64,000 nucleotides of DNA from Hyphomicrobiales bacterium (GCA_900466875.1 UBNQ01000016.1:212769-276768); one strand, 5' to 3'. Positions 33,987-42,921 are shown, numbered from the stretch's first letter. Program-made: numbers and translations. Notes: generated by a model not told the origin, from the letters alone.

Positions 33987-35648
33987 ATGCCCAAGCCCAA
34001 TCCGCGCCATCCGAAATTTCCGATCCCCGGCGGACAGGAACTGCGTGCCAAGGGCTGGCGGCAGGAAGCATTGCTGCGCCTTCTCGAAAACGTTCTTGCC
34101 GTAGGCGAAGATCCGGACAATCTCATCGTTTATGCGGCACTCGGCAAGGCGGCCCGCAACTGGGCGGCGCATGATGCGATCGTCAGAACGTTGAAGGAGA
34201 TGGATGAGGATCAGACGCTGATTATTCAGTCCGGCAAGCCGGTCGGTTTGTTGAAGACCCATGCCAAGGCACCGCTGGTCATCATGGCAAACTGCAACAT
34301 TGTCGGCCAATGGGCCAAGGCCGAATATTTCTACGAGTTGCAGGAAAAGGGACTTATCTGCTGGGGCGGGCTCACGGCTGGCGCTTGGCAATATATCGGC
34401 AGCCAGGGTGTCATCCAGGGTACCTACGAGATCTTCATGCGGATCGCCGAAAAGCGATTCGACGGTACGCTTGCAGGGCGGTTCGTGCTGACTGCCGGGC
34501 TGGGCGGCATGGGTGGTGCGCAGCCGCTTGCCGGTCGCATGGCGGGAGCGGCGATCCTTGTCGTCGATATCGATCCCGAACGCGTCGCCAAGCGCAAGGC
34601 AATCGGTTTTCTCGATGAGGTCGCGCCTGATCTCGATACCGCGCTGGCGATGATCGATGCTGCGGTGAAGGAAAAGCGGGCAGTGTCGATCGGCCTCGTC
34701 GGCAATGCGGCGGATGTCTATCCGCAGATCGTCAAGCGCGGGATCGTGCCGGACGTTGTCTCCGACCAGACATCGGCGCATGATCTGGTCTATGGTTATG
34801 TTCCGAAAGGCATGAGCCTTGAGGAAGTGCGCCGGCTTCGAAAGGAAGGGCAGGGGCAGCTGATGGCGGCGAGTCGTGCCTCGATCGCCGATCATGTGCG
34901 CGCCATGCTGACCCTACAGGAAAGAGGGGCTGAGGTTTTCGACAATGGCAACCTCATCCGCACCCAGGCCAGAGAGGGCGGAGTCGAAAACGCTTTCGAC
35001 ATCCCGATTTTCACCGAAGCCTATTTGCGACCGCTGTTCTGCCGCGCGATTGGTCCTTTCCGCTGGATGGCGCTGTCAGGTGAGGAAAGCGATATCGCCC
35101 GTATCGACGATCTCGTTCTAAAACTTTTCCCGGACAATTACATCGTGACCAACTGGGTAAGGCTGGCGCGTGAAAACGTGCCGTTCGAGGGGCTTCCGTC
35201 ACGGATTGCCTGGCTGGGTCACGGCGAGCGCACGAAACTGGCGCTTGCGGTCAACGAGCTGGTGGCCAAAGGCGAGCTGAAGGGACCGGTCGCCTTTTCG
35301 CGTGACCATCTCGATGCCGGTGCGATGGCGCATCCGAATATCATGACCGAGAACATGAAGGATGGATCGGACGCGATTGCCGACTGGCCGCTGATCAACG
35401 CCATGACGCTTTGTTCATCAATGGCCGATCTGGTCGTCATCCATTCGGGGGGTGGCGGTTATGCCGGTTACATGACGAGCGCCGGCGTCACGATCATTGC
35501 AGATGGCACCGAAGCGGCCGCAGAACGGCTCGACATTTCGATCACCAACGACACATCGCTCGGCATCATTCGTTATGCCGATGCGGGGTACGAGGACGCG
35601 CTCGATGCTGCCGAGCAAGGTGATGTTCCGCATATACGGCTGGGCTGA
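33987..35648 (+). CDS. Urocanase-family hydratase, divergent from HutU
   Basis: 553 residues, the usual urocanase length, from ATG 33987 (GAGGAG upstream). The NAD-binding region LTAGLGGMGGAQPLAGR near 170 and the active-site Cys region YLRPLFCRAIGPFRW (Cys 352) are clear. Near the C-terminus ADWPLINAM precedes VIHSGGGGYAGYMTSAG (His 486). In true HutU, as I remember it, these read 'FCEGKGPFRW' and 'HHGGGVGMGYSQHAG', so two substrate-pocket regions differ. Urocanase hydrates urocanate to imidazolone propionate using NAD as electrophile. With DUF917 and an N-carbamoyl hydrolase in the same operon, thiourocanate or methylated urocanate is a better guess than urocanate. No lyase gene is visible. 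Confidence 0.87.
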   Translation: MPKPNPRHPKFPIPGGQELRAKGWRQEALLRLLENVLAVGEDPDNLIVYAALGKAARNWAAHDAIVRTLKEMDEDQTLIIQSGKPVGLLKTHAKAPLVIMANCNIVGQWAKAEYFYELQEKGLICWGGLTAGAWQYIGSQGVIQGTYEIFMRIAEKRFDGTLAGRFVLTAGLGGMGGAQPLAGRMAGAAILVVDIDPERVAKRKAIGFLDEVAPDLDTALAMIDAAVKEKRAVSIGLVGNAADVYPQIVKRGIVPDVVSDQTSAHDLVYGYVPKGMSLEEVRRLRKEGQGQLMAASRASIADHVRAMLTLQERGAEVFDNGNLIRTQAREGGVENAFDIPIFTEAYLRPLFCRAIGPFRWMALSGEESDIARIDDLVLKLFPDNYIVTNWVRLARENVPFEGLPSRIAWLGHGERTKLALAVNELVAKGELKGPVAFSRDHLDAGAMAHPNIMTENMKDGSDAIADWPLINAMTLCSSMADLVVIHSGGGGYAGYMTSAGVTIIADGTEAAAERLDISITNDTSLGIIRYADAGYEDALDAAEQGDVPHIRLG

Positions 35649-35662
35649 ATGCCCAGCCGTAT
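35634..35662. terminator. Convergent hairpin over the urocanase-like stop codon
   Basis: ATACGGCTGGGC and GCCCAGCCGTAT make a perfect 12-bp stem with the TGA stop in the loop (35646-35648). It separates this operon from the convergent psuG and may act on both strands, although no T tract is present. Confidence 0.65.
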
Positions 35663-35671
35663 CGATTGCGA

Positions 35672-36595
35672 TCAGGCTTTCTTGAATGCCGAATAGGCGA
35701 CGGCCATCTTGGCCGCAAGCGTGGCGTTGTTCTTGACCAGCTCGATATTGGCCTTCAGGCTCTCGCCCTTGGAAAGCTCGTTGATGCGCGCGAGCAGGAA
35801 GGGCGTCAGTTCCTTGCGACCGATACCGCGTTCATCGGCTTCGCGAACCGCATCTTCAATAGTGCCGTCGATGAATTCCGGCGTCAGCGCGGCTGCCTCC
35901 GGGATCGGGTTGGCGATCAGAAGGCCTGTGCCGGTTCCGAGCTGGTGGTGCAGCCACATGGCCTTGGCGATTTCGGCGGCGGTCTCCAGCTTGTGGTCGG
36001 CCTTGTAGCCGCTCTTGCGGGTGAAGAAGGCCGGGAAGTCGTCGGTTCCGTAGGCGATGACGGGCACGCGCTGGGTTTCCAGATATTCGAGCGTCTTGGC
36101 GATATCGAGGATCGATTTTACCCCGGCGCAGACTACGGCAGTTTTGGTGCGGCCGAGTTCGGTCAGGTCGGCGGAGATATCGAAGGTATGCTCGGCGCCG
36201 CGATGAACACCGCCAACGCCGCCGGTGGCAAAAATCTCGATGCCGGCGAGTTCAGCCAACAGCATCGTCGCCGACACGGTTGTGCCCGCGGTCTGCTTGC
36301 GAACCATGGCGACCGCGAGGTCGCGGCCGGAAGCCTTCACCACGTCCTTGGCCTGGGCAAGTTGTTCGAGCTCATCGGCGTCGATGCCGGCGCGCAATTC
36401 GCCGTTGATGACGGCGATCGTTGCCGGCACTGCGCCGTTCGCGCGAACGACATCCTCGACAGCTTTGGCTGTCTGAAGATTGGCCGGGTAGGGCATGCCG
36501 TGAGTGATGATGGTGGATTCGAGCGCCACGACCGGACCGCCATTGGCAATTGCGTCGGCGACTTCCTTGTTGAGCCTGGGCTTCAGGAGTTGCAT
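35672..36595 (-). CDS. psuG: Pseudouridine-5'-phosphate glycosidase
   Basis: 307 residues from ATG 36595, which lies 14 bases after the psuK stop. It splits pseudouridine 5'-phosphate into uracil and ribose 5-phosphate. Family motifs are complete: VVALESTIITHGMPYPAN near 23, GTTVSATMLLAELAGI near 110, FATGGVGGVHRGAEHTFDIS near 129 (Mn/ligand site) and VVCAGVKSILDIAKTLEYLE near 158, then FFTRKSG and LLIANPIPE. The longer frame to 36682 adds an Arg-rich leader overlapping psuK and is not the start. Confidence 0.95.
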   Translation of the reverse strand: MQLLKPRLNKEVADAIANGGPVVALESTIITHGMPYPANLQTAKAVEDVVRANGAVPATIAVINGELRAGIDADELEQLAQAKDVVKASGRDLAVAMVRKQTAGTTVSATMLLAELAGIEIFATGGVGGVHRGAEHTFDISADLTELGRTKTAVVCAGVKSILDIAKTLEYLETQRVPVIAYGTDDFPAFFTRKSGYKADHKLETAAEIAKAMWLHHQLGTGTGLLIANPIPEAAALTPEFIDGTIEDAVREADERGIGRKELTPFLLARINELSKGESLKANIELVKNNATLAAKMAVAYSAFKKA

Positions 36596-36609
36596 GTCGT
36601 CTTGTCCTT

Positions 36610-37722
36610 TCAATTCGTGAGCCGATGCCGGTTGGCCTCGATAAGCTCGGCAGACAGGTCGGGATGTACGCTGGCGGTACATTCGGTGGTGAGTGTGGCA
36701 GCAAGCGCGCCGGTGCGGGCCGCATCGAAAATCTCGTCGCCCTCAAGCAACCGATGCAACGTTGCGGCAATCATCGCATCGCCGGCTCCGGTCATGTCGA
36801 CGGGAGCGGCTTTTACGGCCTTGATGAATTCTATCGTCTCTGATCCGGCAACGGCCATGCCTTGAGCGCCGGAACTGACGACCGCCATGCCGGCACCTGC
36901 CTGCTGCAGCGCCAATGCGGCCTGTTTCGCGCCTTCGGACGTATGTGCATTCGCTTGGCCGAGAATGGCGTTCGCTTCGTCAATGTTCATGAATAGGAGA
37001 TCTATCCCGTTCAGGTCCTTCGGCAGGCGCGTCGCCTTGTGGGTCGAGACCGCATCGATCGCCAGCCGGCAGGCGGCGTTTCTGCTCCGGTCGATTAGCG
37101 CAGACAGCGCTTCCGCCGGAAGATTGCAGTCCGCAAACACCCAGCTTGAGGCGGCGAGATGTGGCCATGCGCGTTCGATATGATCCGGCTGGAACAGGTC
37201 GAAGATATGCATGTCGGCAATGCCGAGAACGAGGTCGCCGGCGGCGTCGAGGATCGCGGCATATTCGGCGGTCGGGCGTTCGTTCGTGGTCACGACCTGG
37301 CTGACGTCGATGCCGATTTCACGCATATTCTTCAGAAGAGCCTGGCCGCCGTCATCGTCGCCGACTATGGAAATGAAACCCGTTGAAGAGCCAAGCCTTG
37401 CAAGATTTTCCGCAACATTGCGGGCAACACCACCGAGGCTGCGGGTGCTTTCGACGGGATTGGATGTCTCCAGCACAATTTTGGCGCGGGCATGATATTT
37501 ACGATCCAGCACCGCTCCGCCGATACAGAAGGCTCGTGCTTCGGATGAGAGGACATAACCTCTGCCGAGAATATGCCCCTTGTTCATCAGCTGAACGATA
37601 TGAGCGGCCACCGTGGACCGTGCGAGCCCAAGGGCAGTTGCTATTTCCTGCTGGCCGACGAACGGGTTATCGCGGATCAAGGCCAGAACGGCGCTTTCTT
37701 GAGGCGCAAGCGGTTGGGTCAT
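36610..37722 (-). CDS. psuK: Pseudouridine kinase with N-terminal winged HTH
   Basis: 370 residues from ATG 37722. Residues about 1-60 form a winged helix (QQEIATALGLARSTVAAHIV). The rest is a PfkB/ribokinase domain with GGVARNVAENLARLG near 100 and the catalytic GAGDAM motif in VDMTGAGDAMIAATLH near 310. It phosphorylates pseudouridine at the 5' position to feed PsuG. HTH-PfkB fusions are known in this family and may be self-regulating. The intergenic inverted repeat at 37749-37781 is a likely binding site for this or another repressor. Thr-Thr-Glu-Cys near 345 follows the usual PfkB C-terminus. Confidence 0.92.
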   Translation of the reverse strand: MTQPLAPQESAVLALIRDNPFVGQQEIATALGLARSTVAAHIVQLMNKGHILGRGYVLSSEARAFCIGGAVLDRKYHARAKIVLETSNPVESTRSLGGVARNVAENLARLGSSTGFISIVGDDDGGQALLKNMREIGIDVSQVVTTNERPTAEYAAILDAAGDLVLGIADMHIFDLFQPDHIERAWPHLAASSWVFADCNLPAEALSALIDRSRNAACRLAIDAVSTHKATRLPKDLNGIDLLFMNIDEANAILGQANAHTSEGAKQAALALQQAGAGMAVVSSGAQGMAVAGSETIEFIKAVKAAPVDMTGAGDAMIAATLHRLLEGDEIFDAARTGALAATLTTECTASVHPDLSAELIEANRHRLTN

Positions 37723-37748
37723 TGCATGGGCTCCCTGCGAAACCCATG

Positions 37749-37781
37749 CAAACAATTGACTATGGTGTCAACTGTTGTTTG
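37749..37781 (-). promoter_or_regulatory. Nested inverted repeats upstream of psuK
   Basis: ACAATTGAC-TATGGT-GTCAACTGT pairs at 8 of 9 positions (37752-37775), and CAAACAA/TTGTTTG brackets it. On the minus strand a TTGACA hexamer lies within, suitable as a -35 box for psuK. The arrangement looks like an operator over a promoter for psuKG, separating them from the upstream gnd gene. Confidence 0.55.
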
Positions 37782-37788
37782 TCGATGT

Positions 37789-38787
37789 CTACTTGGTATG
37801 CGGCTTTTCGACGTGGCCGCCGAAGGATTTGCGCATCAGCGACAACATCTTGTTGGCGTATTCGGCGTTACCCTGGGAATCGAAACGGCTGAACACGGCG
37901 GCAGACAGAACCGGCACGGGTACGCCCATGTCGATCGCGGCCTTCATCGTCCAGCGGCCTTCGCCTGAATCCGAAACCCGGCCACCGAAATTGCTGAGCG
38001 ACGGATCTCCCTTCAAGCCTTCGGCCGTGAGATCGAGCAGCCACGAGCCGACGACGCTGCCGTGGCGCCAGACTTCGCTGATCGCCTCGATATCCATATC
38101 GAACTGGTAATACTGCTTGTCGGGCAAGGGGGTCGTTTCAGCGTCGGCCTCACGATGGGCGTGGCCGACATTGGCCTGTTTCAGCACGTTGAAGCCTTCG
38201 GCATAGGCCTGCATCATCCCGTATTCGATGCCGTTATGGACCATCTTGACGAAATGGCCGGCGCCGCTCGGGCCGCAATGCAGATAACCGCGTTCGGCGG
38301 GGCGAATGGAGGGATCGAGATCCGCTCCCGGTGCCAGTGTCGCGAAGATCGGGTCGAGATGTTTGACCGCTTCGTCCGGGCCGCCGATCATTAGGCAAAA
38401 GCCACGATCAAGGCCCCAGACGCCGCCGCTGGTGCCGACGTCGACATAGGAAATGCCCTTGTCTGCAAGCTTGGTGCTTTGGTCCACCGCATCGCGATAG
38501 TTGGAATTGCCGCCGTCGATGATGATGTCGCCGGGCTGCATGAAGGCTGCCAGTTTGTCGACGATGCCGGGCGTGATCGCAGCCGGAAGCATGATCCAGA
38601 CGGCGCGCGGGGGTGTGAGTTTTTCGAGGAACTGCTCGATGGACGAGATGCCGACGGCACCCTCGCCAACGAGCGCCTCGACGGCGGCCGGGTTCACGTC
38701 ATAGGCAACGCATTCATGGCCCGCACGCATAAGGCGCCTTGCCATGTTGCCGCCCATGCGGCCCAGTCCCATCATTCCGATCTGCAT
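37789..38787 (-). CDS. gnd: 6-phosphogluconate dehydrogenase, decarboxylating (short NAD-type)
   Basis: 332 residues, the short class (GndA/YqeC-like) and not the 470-residue NADP form. N-terminal Rossmann loop GLGRMGGNMARRL at 7-19, then IIDGGNSNYRD near 90, substrate loop VGTSGGVWGLDRGFCLMIGG near 117 and GPSGAGHFVKMVHNGIEYGM near 172 with the catalytic Lys/Asn. Converts 6-phosphogluconate to ribulose 5-phosphate. It lies upstream of psuKG on the same strand, but the inverted repeat between them suggests separate control. An NADP-binding Arg cannot be seen after the second strand (YDVNPA), which fits NAD use. Confidence 0.93.
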   Translation of the reverse strand: MQIGMMGLGRMGGNMARRLMRAGHECVAYDVNPAAVEALVGEGAVGISSIEQFLEKLTPPRAVWIMLPAAITPGIVDKLAAFMQPGDIIIDGGNSNYRDAVDQSTKLADKGISYVDVGTSGGVWGLDRGFCLMIGGPDEAVKHLDPIFATLAPGADLDPSIRPAERGYLHCGPSGAGHFVKMVHNGIEYGMMQAYAEGFNVLKQANVGHAHREADAETTPLPDKQYYQFDMDIEAISEVWRHGSVVGSWLLDLTAEGLKGDPSLSNFGGRVSDSGEGRWTMKAAIDMGVPVPVLSAAVFSRFDSQGNAEYANKMLSLMRKSFGGHVEKPHTK

Positions 38788-38923
38788 GTGTAAGCCTCTC
38801 GATGCAGGTTTAGAATCGACAGGAAACTAGGACTATGTGTCGCATGCCTCAAGCTCTTTAAATCGATTTATTTTTGGCAACGGTCACGTCTCCGGCATGA
38901 TGCGGGATTGTGACAGGCGATCT

Positions 38924-40042
38924 TTACGGGTTGGCAAGCCTCCCGCCGGTCTGAGCCTTCGCAACACCGGTCGTCGTCGGGAAGCTGATCGGCAACCCGC
39001 GCAATGTGCGCACAGCAAGAAAGGCAAAACATTCTGCTTCAACGGCATCGCCACGCCAGCCGAATGTATCGGCAGAGACGGCCTGGACACCCGCCCGGCT
39101 TTCGATCATCGACATGATGGTCGGGTTTCGCCGCCCGCCGCCGCTCACAATCAGGCGCTTGGGCCTATGCGGTAATAGACCGAGCGCCTTGCCAACGGCA
39201 GAAGCGGTAAAGGCTGACAGGGTGGCCGCGCCATCCGCAGCATTCAAGCCATCCGCCATGGCGGCGGTGAAATCAAAGCGGTCAAGGGATTTCGGGTAGG
39301 GCGCAGTCAGATAGGGGTGCTGCAGAAGCCGTTCGAGCCGTGCTTCATCCACGTCACCAGACGCACCCAGCGCGCCGTCCCGGTCCATCTCGCCGAGACC
39401 CATTCCCTTGATGAAATCGTTGAGCGGTGCGTTGGCCGGCCCGGTGTCGAAGGCAACGACAAGATCTTTCCCATCCCACCAGGTGATGTTGCCGACCCCG
39501 CCGAGATTGAGGATGGCACTGTCGCCGCTCTGATCTACGCCACGCAACAGCGCAGTGTGGTAGATGGCCGCCAGCGGAGCGCCCTGGCCACCGGCCCGCA
39601 CATCGGCGGTGCGGAAATCGTAGACGACCTTGGTTCCCAGAATACCGGCCATCAACTGCCCGTCGCCAAGCTGCCGGGTGTCACCCAACCGCTCTTTGGT
39701 CGGGGCGCGATGCAGTACGGTCTGTCCGTGGAAGCCGACGACGCCGACCTCATTTATGGATAGTCCGGCGCTTTTGACGAATTCCTGGACTGCGCCGGAT
39801 TGGGCGTGGGTCAGCGCCTCTTCCGCCTTCTTGAAAATGGCGGGTTCCGGCCCGTCGAAATTCCATCCCCGCGCCTGGCGCAGTGTTTCCTCCAGCAGCA
39901 GGCGGGTCTCTTCCGAATAGGGGGCGAGCGTGTAGGCGCCGAAGGTCTCGACGCTCTCTCCGTCCGTCTTGATGAGTGCTATGTCTATATTGCCGTCGAG
40001 TACCGTTCCGGTCATCAGCCCGACCGCCCAGATAGGCTTCAT
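38924..40042 (-). CDS. anmK: Anhydro-N-acetylmuramic acid kinase
   Basis: 372 residues from ATG 40042. AnmK opens and phosphorylates 1,6-anhydroMurNAc from peptidoglycan recycling to MurNAc-6-phosphate. Marks of the family: [19 protein letters not shown] near 9 (a Val replaces the usual Ser in 'MSGTSxDGxD'), [13 protein letters not shown] near 100, [12 protein letters not shown] near 180, [14 protein letters not shown] near 200 and [12 protein letters not shown] near 310. The N-terminal longer frame to 40225 is non-conserved. It is divergent from repA with a 372-bp spacer. Confidence 0.92.
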   Translation of the reverse strand: MKPIWAVGLMTGTVLDGNIDIALIKTDGESVETFGAYTLAPYSEETRLLLEETLRQARGWNFDGPEPAIFKKAEEALTHAQSGAVQEFVKSAGLSINEVGVVGFHGQTVLHRAPTKERLGDTRQLGDGQLMAGILGTKVVYDFRTADVRAGGQGAPLAAIYHTALLRGVDQSGDSAILNLGGVGNITWWDGKDLVVAFDTGPANAPLNDFIKGMGLGEMDRDGALGASGDVDEARLERLLQHPYLTAPYPKSLDRFDFTAAMADGLNAADGAATLSAFTASAVGKALGLLPHRPKRLIVSGGGRRNPTIMSMIESRAGVQAVSADTFGWRGDAVEAECFAFLAVRTLRGLPISFPTTTGVAKAQTGGRLANP

Positions 40043-40414
40043 TGCTTGTCTCCAATCGTCAGTGACCGAATCAAATCCGCTTCCATAGTGCCTTTCTCTC
40101 TGCGAGAGCCGCAACGCATATGGCCGAATTCGCTGATGCCCCGCGCAAAAAAGAGCGGAGTTCTCGGAGGTCGTGACCACAACCTCCCTGCCATTCGGAA
40201 AAAATCCTTGACGCGAATCACGCATGCGAGCAGGCTGGTAACGGATTTGATCGATTATTTTGATTTTCAGCGTAACTTAGTGTGTTCGGTGTAAATTTAC
40301 GCGAAAGCGTATCGATGTGTCGAATTCGCTTTGTCTGCCAAGGTGCCGTGCTTCTGCAATCCATCGTGATGCCGGGTGACAATTGTCTGGACAGACATCA
40401 GGGAGATTTTGGGT
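40043..40414. promoter_or_regulatory. Divergent spacer between anmK and repA with palindromes
   Basis: GTAAATTTAC (40291-40300) is a perfect 10-bp palindrome, and TACGC-GAAA-GCGTA (40298-40311) overlaps it as a hairpin. In repABC systems RepA/RepB repress their own operon by binding a palindrome near the promoter, so this is the candidate operator. No parS-like 16-bp palindrome (GTTnnC...GnnAAC type) was found here. Confidence 0.4.
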
Positions 40415-41680
40415 ATGGCCGGATCGGCTGAAAAAATGCAGGCGCCCAAAGGCGAAGTTGCGCTGGGCACGCGGCAGCTTGCCGATGAAGCTATCGCCAG
40501 CGATGCGCGCGCGCTTTCCGAGCAGCTGAAGGCAATGCGTGAGCGGCTTTTCCCGCCGCTTGCGAGCAAGACATTGCGCAGCTTCTCCTCCGGCGAAGCG
40601 GCCAAGCTTATCGGCGTGTCCGATGGTTATCTGCGCCAGTTGTCCTTGGCCGGCGAAGGTCCGCAGCCCGAGACCGGTGCTGGTGGACGTCGCTTCTATT
40701 CGCTTTCCGATATCAACGCGCTGCGCAGCCATCTTGCGGAACAAGCTGCGGCAAAAGGCAATATCGGCAAGGCGCAATCCTACCTGCCTCGCCGGGACGC
40801 GGCGCGGAACGAACATCTCCAGGTCATATCGGTCACCAACTTCAAGGGCGGATCGGGCAAGACCACCTCGGCTGCGCATCTGGCTCAGTATCTGGCCCTG
40901 ACGGGACATCGGGTGCTCGCGATCGACCTCGATCCGCAGGCTTCGCTTTCGGCTCTGTTCGGGTATCAGCCGGAACTCGATCTCACCGGCAATGATACGC
41001 TTTATGGCGCCATCCGTTACGATGATGAGCAGCGCCCGCTTTCCGAGGTTATTCGCGGAAGCTATTTCCCCGGTCTCGATCTCGTTCCGGGCAATATCGA
41101 GTTGCAGGAGTTCGAGCATGTCACGCCTCAGGCGCTGTCGAACCGGCAGAGCGGCAAGGACAGCGGTCCGCTGTTCTTCGCGCGAATCCAGGCGGTTCTG
41201 GCGACGGTGGAACAGGACTACGACGTCGTCGTCATCGACTGCCCGCCGCAGCTCGGCTACCTGACACTGTCGGCTCTCTGTGCGTCCACTTCAGTTGTCG
41301 TGACGGTGCATCCGCAGATGCTGGATGTCGCGTCGATGAACCAGTTCCTGTTCATGACATCCGATCTTCTGTCCGTGGTGCGCGAGGCGGGCGGCACGCT
41401 CAATTTCGACTTCCTGCGGTATCTTGTAACCCGTTTCGAACCTAATGACGGGCCTCAGGCGCAGATCGTCGGTTTCATGCGCTCGCTGTTCGGCGATCGG
41501 GTCCTGACGGCGCCGATGCTGAAGTCGACCGCGGTCTCCGACGCTGGTCTGACGAAGCAGACCCTCTATGAAGTCGGACGTGAGAATTTTACGCGATCGA
41601 CCTATGATCGTGCGCTCGAGGCGATGAATGCCGTCAACAGCGAAGTGGAGGCTCTGATCCATGCGGCTTGGGGCCGATAG
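40415..41680 (+). CDS. repA: RepA, ParA-type partition ATPase of the repABC family
   Basis: 421 residues. ATG 40415 has GGGAG about ten bases upstream; GTG 40376 adds 13 unlikely residues. The N-terminal domain matches rhizobial RepA (SEQLKAMRERLFPPLASKTL, then RSFSSGEAAKLIGVSDGYLR). The deviant Walker A KGGSGKT follows FTNFKG-type context (SVTNFKGGSGKTTSAAHLAQ), then VLAIDLDPQASLSALFGY and VVVIDCPPQLGYLTLSAL. It segregates plasmids with RepB and represses the operon. A 22-bp gap leads to repB. Confidence 0.94.
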   Translation: MAGSAEKMQAPKGEVALGTRQLADEAIASDARALSEQLKAMRERLFPPLASKTLRSFSSGEAAKLIGVSDGYLRQLSLAGEGPQPETGAGGRRFYSLSDINALRSHLAEQAAAKGNIGKAQSYLPRRDAARNEHLQVISVTNFKGGSGKTTSAAHLAQYLALTGHRVLAIDLDPQASLSALFGYQPELDLTGNDTLYGAIRYDDEQRPLSEVIRGSYFPGLDLVPGNIELQEFEHVTPQALSNRQSGKDSGPLFFARIQAVLATVEQDYDVVVIDCPPQLGYLTLSALCASTSVVVTVHPQMLDVASMNQFLFMTSDLLSVVREAGGTLNFDFLRYLVTRFEPNDGPQAQIVGFMRSLFGDRVLTAPMLKSTAVSDAGLTKQTLYEVGRENFTRSTYDRALEAMNAVNSEVEALIHAAWGR

Positions 41681-41702
41681 GGCGGAAGGAAGGTTTTAGA
41701 TC

Positions 41703-42764
41703 ATGGCAGGTAGCCGCAAGAACGAGTTGAGAGCGCTATTTGGAGGCGGGCTTGCGCCGGGCGCAGCCGCGGCGCCCGAGACGCCGTCGGTACCGAAGCC
41801 GGATGCTGAAATGCCGGCTCCCGCCACCAATCCGGCGGGGCGCAGCGCTGCTGGCGCGGTCAAGGCAATGGGGCTCTCGCTCAATGCCATAAGCCGGGAA
41901 GCCGAAGAGGCGCGACTCCTGCGCCAGGCGTTGAGCGAAGGCGAGCGGGTCGTTGCGATCCAGCCTAACAAGATCGACTCGTCCTTCGTCGAAGACCGGC
42001 TGCGGCTGGACGATCGCGACGACGAGGACCTCGCAACGCTCATCGACAGCATGCGCGAGAGTGGCCAGCAGGTGCCGGTGCTCTTACGTAATCACCCGGA
42101 GAAACCGGGCCGCTACCAGACCGCCTATGGCCATCGCCGCATTCGCGCCGCCTCGCGCCTCGGGATCGAGGTCAAGGCGATCGTTCGTTCATTGTCCGAT
42201 GACGAACTTGTATTGGCGCAGGGCAAGGAAAACGCCGAACGCCGCAATCTGTCCTTTATCGAACGTGCGGTTTTTGCCAGGAACCTTCTCGCCGGAGGTT
42301 TCGACCGCAAGGTGATCGGTGAAGCGCTATCGGTTCAAAAAAGCGAGTTGTCGCGGTTGCTGCAGGTTGTCGAGGCCGTGCCGGATCCGATCATCCGGGC
42401 GATTGGCGCAGCGCCGAAAGCCGGCCGTGATCGGTGGATGAAACTGGGTGAACTGTTGACCTCGGAGACGGCTCAGGCGACAGCCATGGCTGAAGTATCT
42501 GGGGCTGCCTTCCAATCTTCGGCAAGTGACGAGCGGTTTCAGATCGTATTCAATCATGTTTCGAAGCCGGAAAAACCCCAGCCCGCGGCACCGGTTCTGC
42601 TGAAGGACAGCAAAGGGAAGGTGTTCGCGCAGGTGCATACCGACGGCAAGAAAAGTCGGATCGAGTTTGCAGCGGGAATCGATCGCAAGTTCGTCGATGA
42701 GGCGATGAAAGCCCTTGTTCAACAGTATAATGCATTTCTCTCCGGTCCGTCCTCGAAGGCGTAA
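41703..42764 (+). CDS. repB: RepB, ParB-type partition protein of the repABC family
   Basis: 353 residues. The ParB nuclease-like domain is visible: SMRESGQQVPVLLRNHPE near 115, YGHRRIRAASRLGIEVKA near 141, and AQGKENAERRNLSFIERAVF near 175, followed by an HTH (RKVIGEALSVQKSELSRLLQ) that would bind parS. The N-terminus (MAGSRKNELRALFGGGLAPG) contains the RepA-interaction region and is longer and Ala/Pro-rich compared with typical copies. In complete cassettes repC follows within about 200 bp; here it does not. The C-terminal dimer domain (IEFAAGIDRKFVDEAMKAL) is intact. Confidence 0.93.
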   Translation: MAGSRKNELRALFGGGLAPGAAAAPETPSVPKPDAEMPAPATNPAGRSAAGAVKAMGLSLNAISREAEEARLLRQALSEGERVVAIQPNKIDSSFVEDRLRLDDRDDEDLATLIDSMRESGQQVPVLLRNHPEKPGRYQTAYGHRRIRAASRLGIEVKAIVRSLSDDELVLAQGKENAERRNLSFIERAVFARNLLAGGFDRKVIGEALSVQKSELSRLLQVVEAVPDPIIRAIGAAPKAGRDRWMKLGELLTSETAQATAMAEVSGAAFQSSASDERFQIVFNHVSKPEKPQPAAPVLLKDSKGKVFAQVHTDGKKSRIEFAAGIDRKFVDEAMKALVQQYNAFLSGPSSKA

Positions 42765-42870
42765 GCCAAGGGAAGTTGGGTTCGCTACGAGGTGGAACGC
42801 GACGCCGAGAGCCGTGAGGTCAATTGGGCATAGCCTGGATCTCGGTTCAGGATGACATCTGAAGACCTGT

Positions 42871-42921
42871 GAAACGAGCAGCGTTTTCAGCGAGCCGTTT
42901 GCGGGGCGGCCTTGTTCGTGA
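42871..42921 (+). pseudogene. Possible 5' remnant of repC
   Basis: Exactly where repC should start, 107 bp after repB, one frame reads ETSSVFSEPFAGRPCS and then stops at TGA 42919. RepC proteins begin, as I recall, with 'ESGSVTTPFGRRPM', so E-S-V-PF-GRP positions agree with one-residue slips. No start codon and no continuation of RepC follow before the hydrolase gene at 42986. This supports a decayed repC, but a 16-residue match can be chance. Confidence 0.35.

Noticed and set aside
35666..36865. A 399-codon plus-strand frame
   Set aside because: Shadow of psuG and the psuK end. PsuG motifs are complete on the minus strand.
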